A stretch of 64,000 bases of DNA from Sinonovacula constricta (lineage: Eukaryota > Mollusca > Bivalvia > Cardiida > Solecurtidae): contig CM017556.1 in assembly GCA_007844125.1 (NCBI GenBank), positions 82,683,382 to 82,747,381 on the forward strand, read 5' to 3'. The notes under the pieces are model-generated. The model had not been told where the DNA came from, made no database searches, and saw nothing but the letters and a program-made list of their open reading frames with translations. A program made the position numbers and the translations under genes. Every line of letters starts with the position of its first letter. Position 1 is the stretch's first letter. Below, one piece after another: positions 23,427 to 34,814 of the stretch.

Positions 23427-25117
23427 TGATCTGTCTATTGAAAATGTTTTTATTGACTGAATCTTCATAGTTTATCACTCAAAGGTATTTACACAAATCA
23501 AGATGAGTTTCCTTGCCAAGTTTGGAATTGAAGCTAAAAGTTTAATTGAATTAAGTTCATTACCAAAAGTAGACCCGAACAGCTTCACAAATGGTCTTGC
23601 ACTTGACTTACGTACATTTGCTGTTGTCAATGGTTTGTCATTATCCAGTTATTTTTGTAAGTGGTTGTCTGCACTGACTAGTTTAAAGCATAAAGAAATA
23701 AATACTGCTGCAGTAATGTGTAAAGTGAACAGAACACTGAAGGCAATGAAGGGTAAGAGAGGGGCTTTAAAAGATGCTTTTCTAAAAGAAATATTTCATA
23801 TTCCTGTGCAAACTTGTTCGTCGTCTAAGAGTAGTGCACAACCAGAGTTATTAAAAGAAGTAGCTGAAGTAACACAATTTACACAGAGACAGTTGGAAGA
23901 TACCTGCCAAAAGCTCCAGGAACGGAGAGAGACCGTTACGAAAGTTAGGGAAAAAGCAAAACAATTGAAACGGAAATTAGATCGTAAAGAAACAACATTA
24001 CTGAAAAGAAGTCTAAAATAGAAACATGAGGCTGAAGTGAAATCACGAGAAATAACACTTTTAAAAGGAACTTTATCCAAACTTAAAACAACTTGTAATA
24101 CACTTAGGTCTGCATTAAATGATGTGCGAGCAAATGAAAATCAGTTAAAGTGGCAAGTTAGCTTCAAAAACCAAGATATTAATTTGTATAAAGAGAGGTC
24201 ACGTGAAAATGAAGACATTGTCAGGCGAGCAAAACATACTGAAAAACAGTTAAAGGAAGCATATGAAAATGTAAACTATTTGACTGCGTTGTTGGAAGTA
24301 CACGCCTGATGTTACGTTGTATGATCATGAACAAAACAAGTATAACCATGCAACAGTTGAATGTGTTATGAACTTGACAGATTTAAAGGTTCCCGTTGAA
24401 AAATTTGGAGAAGTTATAAGAACTGTTGCATCTTTGTGTGGCAAAAATATTAATAGAGTTCCATCTGCTGCAACTGTGAACCGCATTGTTGACAGCAAGT
24501 TAGCTATTGCACAAAAAAAGATTTCCTCCGTGCTAGCAGACAAACCAAGCACTACTTTATATACTGATGAAACCAGAAAGTATGGCAAGTCTTTGCAAAC
24601 ATATCTACTGACAGATGAAGAGCAAAACTCCTATATCATTGGTCTACGAGAAATGGTTGACAAAAGTGGTCTCAGTATACTTAAAACATTTAAAGACATA
24701 CTTACTGATATCTCCACTTACTGCTACCATAAAGAGAAGGAAAGTGACATGAATGTAGGGTACAAAATACTTGCTAACATACGAGATACCATGTCAGACC
24801 GGGCCTCTACTGAGAAAAATTTCAATGCTTTGCTGAAAAAGTACCGTACTGAGGTGCTGCCACATGTTTGTGGTGGATGGGCCGATTTGAATGATGTTGA
24901 AAAGGAGAAACTTACACACATCATGAGTCAGAAGAATATGCTTAAAATGTAGCTCGCACAAAACATAAACAATGGCGTCGTTTGACAGCTGTGACTTTGC
25001 TGCGACGGGTTAATTAAAATTTTAAACGATTTATTTTAATTTGAAGCAGCCACAAAGTGAAGTTTTACAGGCACCGTAATATAGTGAGCTGTCATCTGAG
25101 CTGCCATCTTTGTTTTG

Positions 25118-25219
25118 ATGTCTGTCACAAAAGAAGTCCCATTTAGGGAAATGGCCGAGGTAATCCGACTACCTACATACATCCGAGAGATGATTCGTGA
25201 ATTATCCAAGGTGTTCTGA
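25118..25219 (+). CDS. Short coding-like ORF, unidentified
   Basis: An ATG opens 33 codons with protein-like composition (KEVPFREMAEVIRLPTYIRE) up to a TGA. A donor-like CCAAG|GTGTTC lies just before the stop, so it could be a first exon. There is no partner exon, family or promoter evidence, and the opposite strand is also open. Confidence 0.2.
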   Translation: MSVTKEVPFREMAEVIRLPTYIREMIRELSKVF

Positions 25220-25533
25220 TTGCTTTTTCCCCCACGCACGTGTCAAATATCCAATGTCGTAATACTTATTGTTAAGCAGGATACGAATTCTTATTTCTTC
25301 ATCTAACTTTTTATTTTCTAATGTTCTTATTATTATTTATAATATTTAAATAAAAATGCGAGGGATACAAATGCACAAATACTATCTGTACTGTTGGAAT
25401 CCCAAGTATTACAACAACAGACTATTATATGGTTTGTTTATAACGCACGATGCGCAGACGCAAAAACAAAAAAAAAGTCGAGAAACTTAAGTTTGGTGTT
25501 TCGAGATAACAAATAGATAACAATACGAAACAA

Positions 25534-25665
25534 ATGAGGAAGGATGCTTCAAAGAAACTGTATGACAAAACAAAGCAGATAAGATCATTTTGTCCAACAG
25601 ATGAGTTTAGTTGGCTAGATTTTGAAGAAAAGAGCATTGTTATGTTTTGCAAGGCATGCAGATAG
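25534..25665 (+). pseudogene. Zinc-finger relic of hAT/TTF type
   Basis: 44 codons ending in TAG encode a basic stretch, then FSWLDFEEKSIVMFCKACR. A W-L-x-[YF] pair some 12 residues before C-x-x-C is the usual start of the TTF/BED-like zinc fingers at the N-terminus of hAT-type transposases and their domesticated relatives. The zinc-ligating histidines that should follow are missing after the stop. I read it as the first part of a dead transposase; the assignment rests on this motif alone. Confidence 0.35.
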
Positions 25666-26239
25666 TATGAAGAGATAATAAGAATTAATAAGTCAATCAG
25701 TTCGTAGCTTTTATTTATACTGATTATCAATACAATTTTGTATTCTGACCACAGTTATACATTATAATAGTATTACCAAACAATGAAAATCACTTATCTA
25801 CATGTGACATCATAATATAAATATTAAATATGTCACTTGTTTCTATAATACAAACTGTAAGCATTTAAAGAAATAAATGTTCACACCGAATAAATGTTCA
25901 CACAGCAAAGTTAAAATCTAAAGACTTGCAAAAGGTTTTGGTTGACGTAAGGATACTTTTAATTTGTGTAGAATACTAAGGTAACATGCATGGCATGCCC
26001 TCATATTAATGTTATTAATAAAACTTGTTTGTTTAATTTCAACTCACTATACTAGTTTATAAAAGATGTTTGAAATAATTAAACATTTTCAAAAATGTTT
26101 TCTAAACATTGCTTCATAATACTATGAATCCTAATGCATATTTAATTAGCTAACATAATATCTTTGTTAGAAGGAACCAGAGCACAGAATGTGGGATTTC
26201 AAGAAGTCATAATGTTGAATTTCCAATTTAACTACATGT
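25666..26239. other. Unassigned AT-rich stretch
   Basis: No gene or repeat recognised. Confidence 0.3.
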
Positions 26240-26415
26240 AGATGAGTGTTCATTTGAACACCTTGGTCAGAATAAAAAGGTTAACATAAAGGGGCAAAGG
26301 GATCCCTTTGCTTTTCTTCGAAAGGGCAACACGAATAAGTATTATGACAGTGAAGAAGATAAAAATCCATAATATGGAAAAAGTGCTTTTCTATTACATG
26401 AACAAGAACTGATTT
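26240..26415 (+). pseudogene. Coding-like fragment, unidentified
   Basis: One frame reads DECSFEHLGQNKKVNIKGQ, then DPFAFLRKGNTNKYYDSEED, a TAA, then another 20 or so plausible codons in the same frame. The composition is protein-like, with an acidic end. It may be a downstream exon of the zinc-finger relic 0.6 kb upstream or an independent relic. There is no recognised domain. Confidence 0.25.
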
Positions 26416-27367
26416 TCTCAAAATGTGTATAGTTTGTGTGTGCATAATTCTTCCAAACTAGCATGTGAAATATCAAGTTCATTTATGCTTAATGAAGCAG
26501 TCATTAGAGTTTTATAAAAAAAAACATTTTACAATGTCTATGCTCAGAATGAGTCCTGGAGACTTTAAAAATCATTGTAATAAGTATTTTCTGTTTGCCT
26601 TTGTCTACAGGTAGATAAAATTTAAATATCTGTGAAAATTTTGACAGGACATTTTCCTATTTACCTATTACTAAACAATGCACAAGAATTTTGCTGTTTT
26701 ACAACAACAGGTCTATTAAAGCAAAAATGTTGGACAAATACTTAACAAATGTGGATCAAATCTTCCACAGAATCCAAGACTTTCAACTACACATGTATAC
26801 ATGGAAATGAAGATGACCAAAACTTAACACTGTCAGGCTATGCTTCCTTATGGCTTTCTCTTTATCTCAGTTGACTTTAACTAAATATTTATATCGCTTA
26901 CAAACATGTACGTATTGTCCTTTAAAAAGAACTGTTTTTGTTTTGTTTTTTTTGTAATGTCGCATTGTTTTCCCTTCTGCCTCAAATTTTTCCATTCTGT
27001 CTTAGATTTAAAGTCTTGGTCATATGGTGCATTCTTGCAGTGACGTCAGAGTTTTGCGAGGAACCATTTTCTTCTGCAAAATAAATAATACTTACAAATA
27101 ATTACAAAGATAATCAAGTCAATAATAAACACAAACATTTTATATAGTAACTGTGTCTGGGCGTTTTATTATGTTTGTTTTCAGCTGCCATGGATATTTA
27201 ACTCATTTCTGAGCTGATTATTTAAAAGTATTTTTCATACAGTATTAATTTCAATGAATTTTTCTTCTTCAATGATAACAAATGGTATTTTCAAATGGTA
27301 TAAGGCAATCAACAAATTTTGCTTACCGTCACAATAATGCAGTAATTAAATAAATTTATATAGTATA
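26416..27367. other. Unassigned AT-rich stretch
   Basis: Nothing recognisable. Confidence 0.3.
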
Positions 27368-27585
27368 AAACACGTGAAGATGTACTGGAAGATCAACAAT
27401 TGTTGGGACGGCTCCGCCCCTCAGTCTCGTTATCTGGCCAGTGCCGTCAATTACTTATTCAGTAAAGTGCTGGCTGCAGACAAGCGCATGCTTGGAAGGT
27501 GTAGCATCAGCCATTCTACAACCTACAATCCACTTGCTCTGTCGTTCAGGCGACTTGTCTTTGCTTGGGGAACTCAAAAATAAAC
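27368..27585 (-). pseudogene. THAP zinc-finger domain relic
   Basis: On the minus strand, a FEFPKQR start (THAP proteins have F-x-F-P near the first strand) is followed after a frame change by KWIVGCRMADATPSKHALVC, SQHF and, 12 residues past a TAA, ITRLRGGAVPTIVDLP. The order W, then C-S-x-H-F, then R-L-x-x-G-A-V-P-T is the signature of the C-terminal half of a THAP DNA-binding domain. At least one stop and one frameshift break it, and the N-terminal C-x-x-C pair is not visible. THAP domains occur in P-element-like transposases and in host regulators. This one is probably a decayed transposase fragment. Confidence 0.55.
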
Positions 27586-27984
27586 AGGAAATTTAAGTTA
27601 TTAAGTATGGTGTTACCCAGTATAGTTTATTAAAAGCTTACTAAACCTAACCTAAATACTAAGAACGCTTCATGGCACTAGAAGATGTCCAAGGTATGTG
27701 TACTGAGTACGTGCTAAATCAAAAATGAAAATGCCAGTAGCTAGGCTACTGTATAAGATCCACATGGCCATCCCATTTAAACGAAAAAATAAACTTTTAA
27801 CCGACTATATATTACAGTACTTGTCCTAACGTCTTGTGACATTGGACTACCTTTACTCAATGCCGGTGTCACGGTCTGATGTTTCTTCCATGCTTAAATT
27901 TCTCTGACTAGTGTACGCATGCGCCAGATTGCTATTTTTAACTACGCGTTCCTAAATTTCCTACCATTCCATACTGGTGTAAAA
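27586..27984. other. Unassigned stretch
   Basis: No gene or repeat seen. Confidence 0.3.
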
Positions 27985-28420
27985 TATTAGAAAAAGCTTG
28001 TGAACACACTAGAGGCCCCATTTATGGCACAATCTTCAGCAAACTTAGTCAGAATGTTTGTCCTCATGAAATTTTGGATGAGTTTATTACTGGATAATAT
28101 TGGGTCAAAAAGAATGCCACTAGGTCAAATTTGAGGAAACGCTTGTGAAGACACAACAGGCCACATATATAGATGTCCGAATCTTCACAAAATTTGATCA
28201 TGCATGAAATATTGGATAACTTTTTAACTGGGTCGCTTGGGGTGAAAAAGTAGGTTACTAGGTCAAGTCTTAGAAAAGGCTTGTGAACACATAAGAAGCC
28301 ACATTTATAGCCCAATATTCATTAAACTTGATAAGAATATTTGCCTGCATGAAATCTTGAATGAGTTCATTATTGGATCACATGGACTTTATGAAAGCCC
28401 CGAACTATTTGGAATTCCAT
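27985..28420 (+). repeat. Dispersed ~145-bp repeat, three copies
   Basis: Same family as 1-500: AAAAGCTTGTGAACACACTA at 27992, followed by two further degenerate copies with GGTCAAATTT and GCCACATTTATAGCCCAAT. Confidence 0.8.
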
Positions 28421-28787
28421 ATTTTATACGCCCGTCAAAGACGGGAAGTATTATGGGATCACACATGGCGGGCGGACGAGCGGTCGGGCAGCGTCCAGAT
28501 ATTTGTCCGGACAATAACTCCAACACTGTCAAAGCTATTGACTTTGAAACTTCACAGGTGGATAGATCTCATTGAGACTGAGAGAGTGCACACAAACTGC
28601 CACGTACATTTCATGATTTTGGAGTTATTCCTCTTAGTTCAATTTTCTTACTTGATGTTTGTCTGGACCATACACCTACAGTATCAAAGCGATTGACTTG
28701 AAACTTCATAGATAGAGGTGGATAGATGTTATTGAAACGGAGTGTAGTGCAAAAGAACTGTCACTCTGCTCTTCTTATTTTTGGAGA
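28421..28787 (+). repeat. Dispersed repeat (CGCCCGTCAAAGACGGGA family)
   Basis: Starts with the partly palindromic CGCCCGTCAAAGACGGGA and contains two copies of CAAAGCTATTGACTTGAAACTTCA-like text about 130 bp apart. It has no coding capacity and looks like a non-autonomous interspersed element common in molluscan DNA; that comparison is from general knowledge. Confidence 0.5.
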
Positions 28788-28895
28788 GAAGCCACTACTA
28801 CCAACTTCAAAGTCTTTGGTTTGACCTGGCCGGGGTTTGAACCTCCCGATCCGCAAGCCGACGCTCTACCACTTGAGCTATTGCTGCAGGTCAAG
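28788..28895 (-). mobile_element. SINE family A, head fragment
   Basis: On the minus strand: GCAATAGCTCAAGTGGTAGA, GCGTCGGCTTGCGGATCGGG, a B-box-like GGTTCAAACCCC and GGCCAGGTCAAACC. It corresponds to the 5' half of 6924-7197. Confidence 0.75.
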
Positions 28896-29676
28896 TTTGC
28901 GCTTGTATTTAATACTAAGATATATCAATGTGTTAAAAACGTAATCACTGAGCTTTCTGATTCTTTGTTCTCCTTGTTCGCTTACATATCTTTTCGTCCA
29001 TGGGCAAGAAAAAGAAATGCATTTTCCAATGCGCTCCCTAAATAAAATTGCAATTATTTAACTTCGTAATCTCATTCTATCTATTCTCCATCTTGGAGAA
29101 AAAAGTTTTAAACGTATACATTTGTTATTTTAATAAAAAGCCATACTCTAGTATGACATAACCACATCGTATTCATATTTACAGGCAGCTTCAGAATGGA
29201 ATATTGTTAATTAGGATTTTTTCTAGGTCTATGTCTGTCTCACGCATTTATTTTGTTCTTTTATTAATACGAGCTGTATGACTTAGCATCTACTATCTCC
29301 AATTTATTTTCTTTTTCCTTCCTTTTCTTTCTTAACCTCTAATTTTCCTCACAATCGGAACCTATGGGTACTTTTTATACAAATGTAATTATGTCAGCAT
29401 ATACCTGGTTGAAATAAAGGTTTGTTCTGTTCTTGTTCTGTCTATTCCATGATGTTACTTGATAGACTAGGCACGCTCGTTCTCTCTATATCCAATGGTT
29501 ATATTATAACAGTTTAAATAATAATGTATTACATCATTGTTATCTCTAGATTAAATTAATACAAGCGTAACTTTGTCACATCGGTAGATGTATGGACAAT
29601 CTGGAATAGATATGTGTTTTTTTCAGTGGTTAGACTGCTGAATAGAACCTTATATGACTTTATGTTATTATTTCAG
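28896..29676. other. Unassigned stretch upstream of the HEPN exon
   Basis: AT-rich. No TATA box or CpG-rich promoter stands out. It ends in the acceptor TTATTTCAG at 29668-29676, so at least one non-coding 5' exon probably lies further upstream. Confidence 0.35.
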
Positions 29677-29700
29677 ATACCTCTATTTATATCGCCTAAG

Positions 29701-30367
29701 ATGGAGGAATCAAATAACCCAGAAAAAAGCAACTGGTACCAATGTCTCAGGCTGGTGATGGAAGGAGGTCGATTGATTTTGAAGGAAATCTTGATTCAGA
29801 GTTACAGAAATAAGACGTTTAATGATTTTTTAAAGTCAAAACAAAAAATTCTTGAAACTTTATATAAGAAAAAAGGCATTCTTCATGAGACTCAGTGGAA
29901 CCAATTGTTTCCTAATGCGGATATTGATAAACTAGACATTACCCTTCTGTCATGTGTGATATGGAACTGCGTTTTAGAGAAAAACTCACCATCACTAGAA
30001 AGTCAAAAAGGAGCAATACAGGATATAAGAAATCTTAGGAACATGTTTGGCCATACAGCTACTGAAAGGATGGCTAAAGATGAATTTGAAACAAACTGGA
30101 AAGTAATTACTACAACATTTTCCAAAGCACAGAACATTTTTAGCATAAACACTTCTCTAAATGAACTTATTGATAAAGTAAAAAAAGAGCAGGTAGTAAA
30201 CAGTGAACTTCTGACGGAGCTTGAAGCTTGGAAACAGTTTGATCTTGTTTGGAAACAAGAAATTCAGAATCGTGTGTCTAATATTGAGGAAAGGGTTGAA
30301 AAGTTTGAAGAAATCCAGAAAAGTACCTCACTTTTGAATGAACAAAAACGAAAAATTGATGACCAAG
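29701..30367 (+). CDS. HEPN-NACHT protein, exon 1: DZIP3-like HEPN domain
   Basis: The exon opens after a TTATTTCAG acceptor (29676); ATG 29701 (MEESNNPEKSNWYQCL) is the first plausible start. Residues about 12-155 match the HEPN domain seen in DZIP3-like and many bivalve NLR-like proteins: NWYQCLRLVMEGGRLILKE at the start, and IRNLRNMFGHTATERM, which contains the R-N-x-x-x-x-H catalytic-type motif of HEPN ribonucleases. Residues about 165-220 form a coiled coil (LNELIDKVKKEQVV, IEERVEKFEEIQ). The exon ends CAAG|GTAACA after 222 codons plus one base. This phase fits exactly the exon at 40450, so I join the two into one protein of 1,329 residues. HEPN domains in other systems cleave or bind RNA; whether this one does is unknown. 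If the exon were not spliced, the frame would close at 30414 after 15 more codons. Confidence 0.8.
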
Positions 30368-31437
30368 GTAACATTTATTCTATCTTCCATATTTTTGGAT
30401 TGGAAAATAAATAGTTTCAAATATGTATTTGGACTATTTGCCAGTAGGTGTGTATAAAATGGTATGTATGGATTTGTGTATGTTGACTGACTGATTTACA
30501 ATAATGGGTGTGGATGGGTGGATGAATTTGTGTACAGATGGACGGTTGAAAATTGACATGTGTATATTGACAGATAGGTACACGTTTTGTTAAATCTCAC
30601 ATATTCAAACTCGGGTTTTCCAAAGCCGGTGCATTATTCGAAGTTATTAGTTAGTTCCTATTTCCCCTATATAATCAAATGTATGAATAATCCGATTATT
30701 TATTGCATTAGTCAAAGTTTGGGCATTTTTAGACCAATTTAGATCCCCAACACAGAGTTTTAATGATTTCTTAAAAAGTAGTTTCCAAAGCCCAATCTCG
30801 TCACCGGTTCGCCATTGTGTATTGTCACTTGTTAAACTGCATAGGAAGGTTGCTCCAGTAACATCGATATTTGGCTTTGTTGATTTGTTAGTTGAAATTG
30901 TTAATTGGATATGACATGTTATTTTGACAATCAGTTACAATCTATTATCCATTAAGCTGACTGACAATCCAATTAAAGATCGACTTGTATTCACTTTATA
31001 CTTTGCTTCTGGCACATTACCGAAGAGGATTACACAGTTCAAATGGCGGACTCCTAGTAGGAAAATTTTACAAGTGGAGGCATCTTGGGTTATTCCAACC
31101 CATTTTTCGAAGTAAATTGGTGGTCCCGATGACTTTGAACAACCCAAGTTTGACTATAGCTGTATAAATTGACCAATGGATGGATGAGTATGTTGGCAGA
31201 TGTGTGTTAATGAAGGGGAGGGGAATATGGAAGGATGGGTTTGCATACTGCCCCATGGGAGCTTACGAATGAGTGTGTATATAGACCTATGGATGTATGC
31301 ATAAATGGGTATGCACATTGATCATGTTAACTGTTTCTGTGATTATGTCTTTTCCTTATTATTGGTGCAATAAATTTGACGCTGACACAGTCAAAGGAGC
31401 ATGCTTAGTTAAGTAGACCGTTTCTGCTACTGAAATA
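30368..31437 (+). other. Intron of the HEPN-NACHT gene, 5' part
   Basis: Starts GTAACA. No gene or large repeat is recognised; TGGATGGATG-type simple sequence is scattered between 30480 and 31310. The intron extends to 40449 (10,082 bp) and holds the mobile and tandem elements listed below. Confidence 0.6.
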
Positions 31438-31443
31438 ATAATT

Positions 31444-31790
31444 ACTACATACGGGCTACTTCGAAGGCAATACAGGAATTGACGTCATCAGTAGCTCTTT
31501 TTTCGATGACTTCATAGCTTCATCCCCACCAATAAGGAGGGAGAGTGGTCGCAATTGGTAATGCGTCACCGTTTATATTATAAATGGCGTGAAGGTAAAA
31601 GTGTCCGAACGATACCGACTTCGCGGCGCGATGTCATTGCGTCATCTGCAGATTGAGGTAGGGGCGAGTCACTTGCACGTCACCTTTAATATAGAGTAGC
31701 GACGTCAAGAGCATGAGAACTTCGAAACAGCCACATCAGAAACGACACTCTTATACGGACGCTAATTGTACAGCTTAGAAACGTAAGTGC
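31444..31790 (+). repeat. Left terminal inverted repeat of the Polinton-like relic
   Basis: Matches the reverse complement of 34815-35255 in ordered blocks: the ACTACA terminus, TGACGTCATC, AATGCGTCACC, GCGTCATCTGCAG, GCGAGTCACTTG and TTAGAAACG. The right copy is longer because some blocks (the GTCACTTG/CACTCGT segment and a TTTATATT segment) occur twice there. Confidence 0.7.
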
Positions 31791-31896
31791 GGCAGCAAAG
31801 ATTCGTACCCTGTGCTACAGATGCCTATAAGTATGTAGCATTACGAGTTCCTCCGTCAGACTCCTATCTTACGTTTCCGAGTAATCATTCTTATAG

Positions 31897-32075
31897 GGAC
31901 CGGACCTGGAAGCACAGTCGACAGAGCGTCGGCTCCAGGTACGGAAGGCCCCAGTTCGAATTAGGGCTGCGACATACCAAAGTGGTTAAAAATGGTAGTT
32001 GTATAGCTCCCTTGCTAACACTCATCCAAATATAAGGGTAGTTTCACGACTGGTTTTGGACCAACATACAAGGAT
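31897..32075 (+). mobile_element. SINE family B head inside the Polinton-like relic
   Basis: Contains CGGACCTGGAAGCACAGTCG, GTCGGCTCCAGGTACGGAAG and GACATACCAAAGTGGTTAAA, matching the first 170 bp of 4015-4329 with moderate divergence. It ends soon after CACGACTGGTTT. It is nested, so it inserted after the Polinton-like element. Confidence 0.7.
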
Positions 32076-32156
32076 GCGTTGTTGTTAAATATGCTACAAA
32101 ACATACATTTGGTTTCATGATTTGAGACGACACACGAAAACTGAACATGGAGAACA

Positions 32157-32510
32157 ATTGCAGCAGCAGCTGCAAATCCAGCAGCAGCTACCAGAGCAGC
32201 AGCTCCAGTAGCAGCAACCGCAAATCTAACACCAGCAAATTTAACAGCCTCAACGGCAGCAACCACATTTGCAACAAATCCAGAAGTAGCAAATCCAGCA
32301 GGAGCAACTCCAGCAGCAGTAAGCCCAGCAGAAAATCTAGCAGCAGCCGCAACAGCAGCAACCCAAGCAGCAACAGTAGCAGCGACATCAACAACAGCAG
32401 CGGCAAGTCAAACAGCAATTCCAGCAGCAGTAGCAACCCCAGCAGAAACGGAAGCAGCAATAGCAAATCCAACAACAACTACAACCCCGGCCGCAGCAGA
32501 AAAGCCAGCA
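32157..32510 (+). repeat. CAG/CAA-rich low-complexity region
   Basis: Imperfect CAGCAG and CAACAG runs. One frame gives a Ser/Asn-rich and another a Gln-rich peptide (the latter broken by TAG). It directly precedes the ATPase-like fragment in the Gln frame, so it may be the degenerate low-complexity N-terminus of that protein. The other long frames are by-products of the triplet repeat. Confidence 0.7.
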
Positions 32511-32528
32511 ACAGCAAAGACATCACAT

Positions 32529-32830
32529 TCAACACCCGGATACTTGTATCGTAAACGGGCCGACTGTTTGCGGCAAACCTACTGTATTACGAAACTACCT
32601 TAGAAACTGGTCGACAAAGTACATTTACCACCTCAGCGTATCATTTGGCTCTAAAGGAGATGGCAACCGCTCTATGCCGTAGACTTTGCAAAAGAGTCCC
32701 TTTTAGTTTGGACAAAGACGAATATTTGGATCCCCTACTGAGAAACTTGATCGTTCTGAATGATATGGCAGTTGATCTGAAACCCACTACACTGGAACAT
32801 TTACGAATGCTCATCAAGGTGTTGATATAA
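32529..32830 (+). pseudogene. Degenerate packaging-ATPase-like fragment
   Basis: A Walker-A-like segment at 32557-32580 (GPTVCGKP, where GPTGCGKT would be expected) follows a short hydrophobic strand. After a frame change, 32645-32830 encodes a basic helix, then a Walker-B-like RNLIVLNDM. This order and spacing is that of the FtsK/HerA-type ATPases of Polintons and adintoviruses. It is inactive: the P-loop Ser/Thr is replaced by Pro, the second acidic residue of the B motif region is Asn, a TAG interrupts it and two TAA-type stops end it. It is described here only as a relic. Confidence 0.45.
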
Positions 32831-34814
32831 TAGTGATTCCGCTTGACCACAACTTTGAAAAAGACGTAAATTGGAAACAAAGAATCGAATATCCCGAACT
32901 TTCTATAGATCCCACGCAGAAAAGTAATACTTGTACATAAGTTGCCACAAACCTTTACGCGTTAGAGGCTGAAAGTATTTGATGTGACGATTGCAAAATG
33001 GTTTTATCAGACACGCATCACTCACAAAAGCACACCAAAGCATGATGCCCTTTAAAAAAGTAGTATCAGACGACAGACTGGCAAATAAACGATAACGATG
33101 GTTGCAAGACACAAAGATTATGCGGAAGCTACGGACAAAATGTCAAATGACAAAAACACAGACCTTGAATCCGACAATGAAGTTAATTGTAATGAATCCG
33201 CACTTTGTTAGGGGGCAGTTCAATCGTGTATCATTCAAGTGTGGGAAAATGGAGGAGACACTTCCAACGCATATCTAAAGGCAAAGTACCACCAAATCAC
33301 AGAGGACACTACATTGTGGAAGACATACAATCCGGGGGTGACCTTAGGTAACCGGAAATTAAGTTTATCACACCTTTCAAATGAGATATCACCTAAGCCA
33401 AATCTATGCTGAACGTTAAATCGAAGGATATAAAACCACTATACAGTTCGCCAAACCCATCACCCAGGACATCGAGTTGGAAAAAGTCGGGCCTTCAAAG
33501 AAGGGCAAAAAGCACCTCACTGTGAGACCACCGGGTATTCATGCCAACACAAAAATGTGACATCGAAAATCCTAGCAGGACATTTTTGTGTGGAATGTTA
33601 CCTTTACGTATATTAAATATATCCATGTTTGTAAGGTGTGAGAGTGCATGTACTAAATGTGTTCTACAATGTTTCGAGTATACCTGTGTGTTCTTTTAGC
33701 AACCAAGCGTTATTTCAGAAGCATTCGATCAGTAAAAAAAGTAGCAATTAAAATAGTTAAAGTGATTGTGTTTTATTAGAATAACGCTGATTGTGGTAAA
33801 TAACTGGCAACTGTGTGGTAGTCTTAATATCGGTCATCAACATGGATTCAGTTAATAACATGTAAAGTGAACATAGTCCTTGGTAAACATGACTGCCGGA
33901 AACGATTCCCGTTTGTAATGTCATTCATAATACCGAACTATATTCGTAAAGTTTAATGGTTCTTCTTATTCTGACCAAGGCAGACATTGTCACCACATTG
34001 ACGTTAGATAAGTTCACTGTTTATCCTATTCGAATAAGCGTAACATCTAAGTCTCTTTTTGGCTTCTGAAACGGATCCGACTTTTTCATTCACAATCGCA
34101 TTTCAGGTACGAAATACCATTTTATAATGTCCTCTGAACTTAACGACCTTCACTTAATGTTGTTTCAGCTGCGTGCCCGAAATCTTGAGGAACATAGATA
34201 ATGTTAATTATCGTATTAGCCAGTCGAATCAAGTCTATCTCGCAGCCAATGCTCGCGGTACTCAAGACATATCTACCAGCTCATTCAGTCGTTGGGGTTA
34301 CATTTGAAACACTTCTAACCCTGTTGGTAGGCGTAGTTGCTCTGAAACAATTAAAGTATGATGGTACCTAGTTCGGGAATTGCTGCTTCCATCTCCGGAA
34401 TAACCAGAATCAATTGACTGTATTCATCAGGCCTCAAACACAATCTTTTTTTCTTGCACGGCACCACTTTCTTCACTACTGACGAATGTCTACGTACCAT
34501 TTGCATTCCTGTATGTTCCATTACACATTACCACCCAAAGGACTCTTTAAAGCCTGGCCCACAAAATCAAGGCAATCCACTAAGTTTCCAGCACATTAAG
34601 GTTGGACTTTCTTCATGTGTTTGTCGCATCCCACTCTCTCAAGTTTAGTCTCGTCTCACCTTTCCACTCACAGACCTTAACTTACCTATGATTTCCCTAG
34701 TCAGGTTTACTTTGTTGACTATAGCTTGTTGTTTCTCAGTGTGATACCATTGCCATGAATCCTGACTTTTAATACGGCTTATGGTGATGTGTTCTGGCAC
34801 GTTCCAACACTCTC
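32831..34814. other. Interior of the Polinton-like relic, unassigned
   Basis: Stop-rich sequence. Around 33440-33560 a short protein-like stretch (FAKPITQDIELEKVGPSKKG) survives in one frame; no domain is recognised. No integrase or polymerase motif was found. Confidence 0.35.

Noticed and set aside
29614..29700. HEPN exon starting at the upstream ATG-like codon 29614
   Set aside because: This part precedes the TTATTTCAG acceptor at 29676, and the codon at 29614 is not ATG. ATG 29701 is the first methionine inside the exon.
32147..32554. 135-codon Ser/Asn-rich protein and an overlapping Leu-rich protein on the other strand
   Set aside because: By-products of the CAG/CAA triplet repeat. The Gln frame leading into the ATPase-like relic is the more likely ancestral frame and it is broken.
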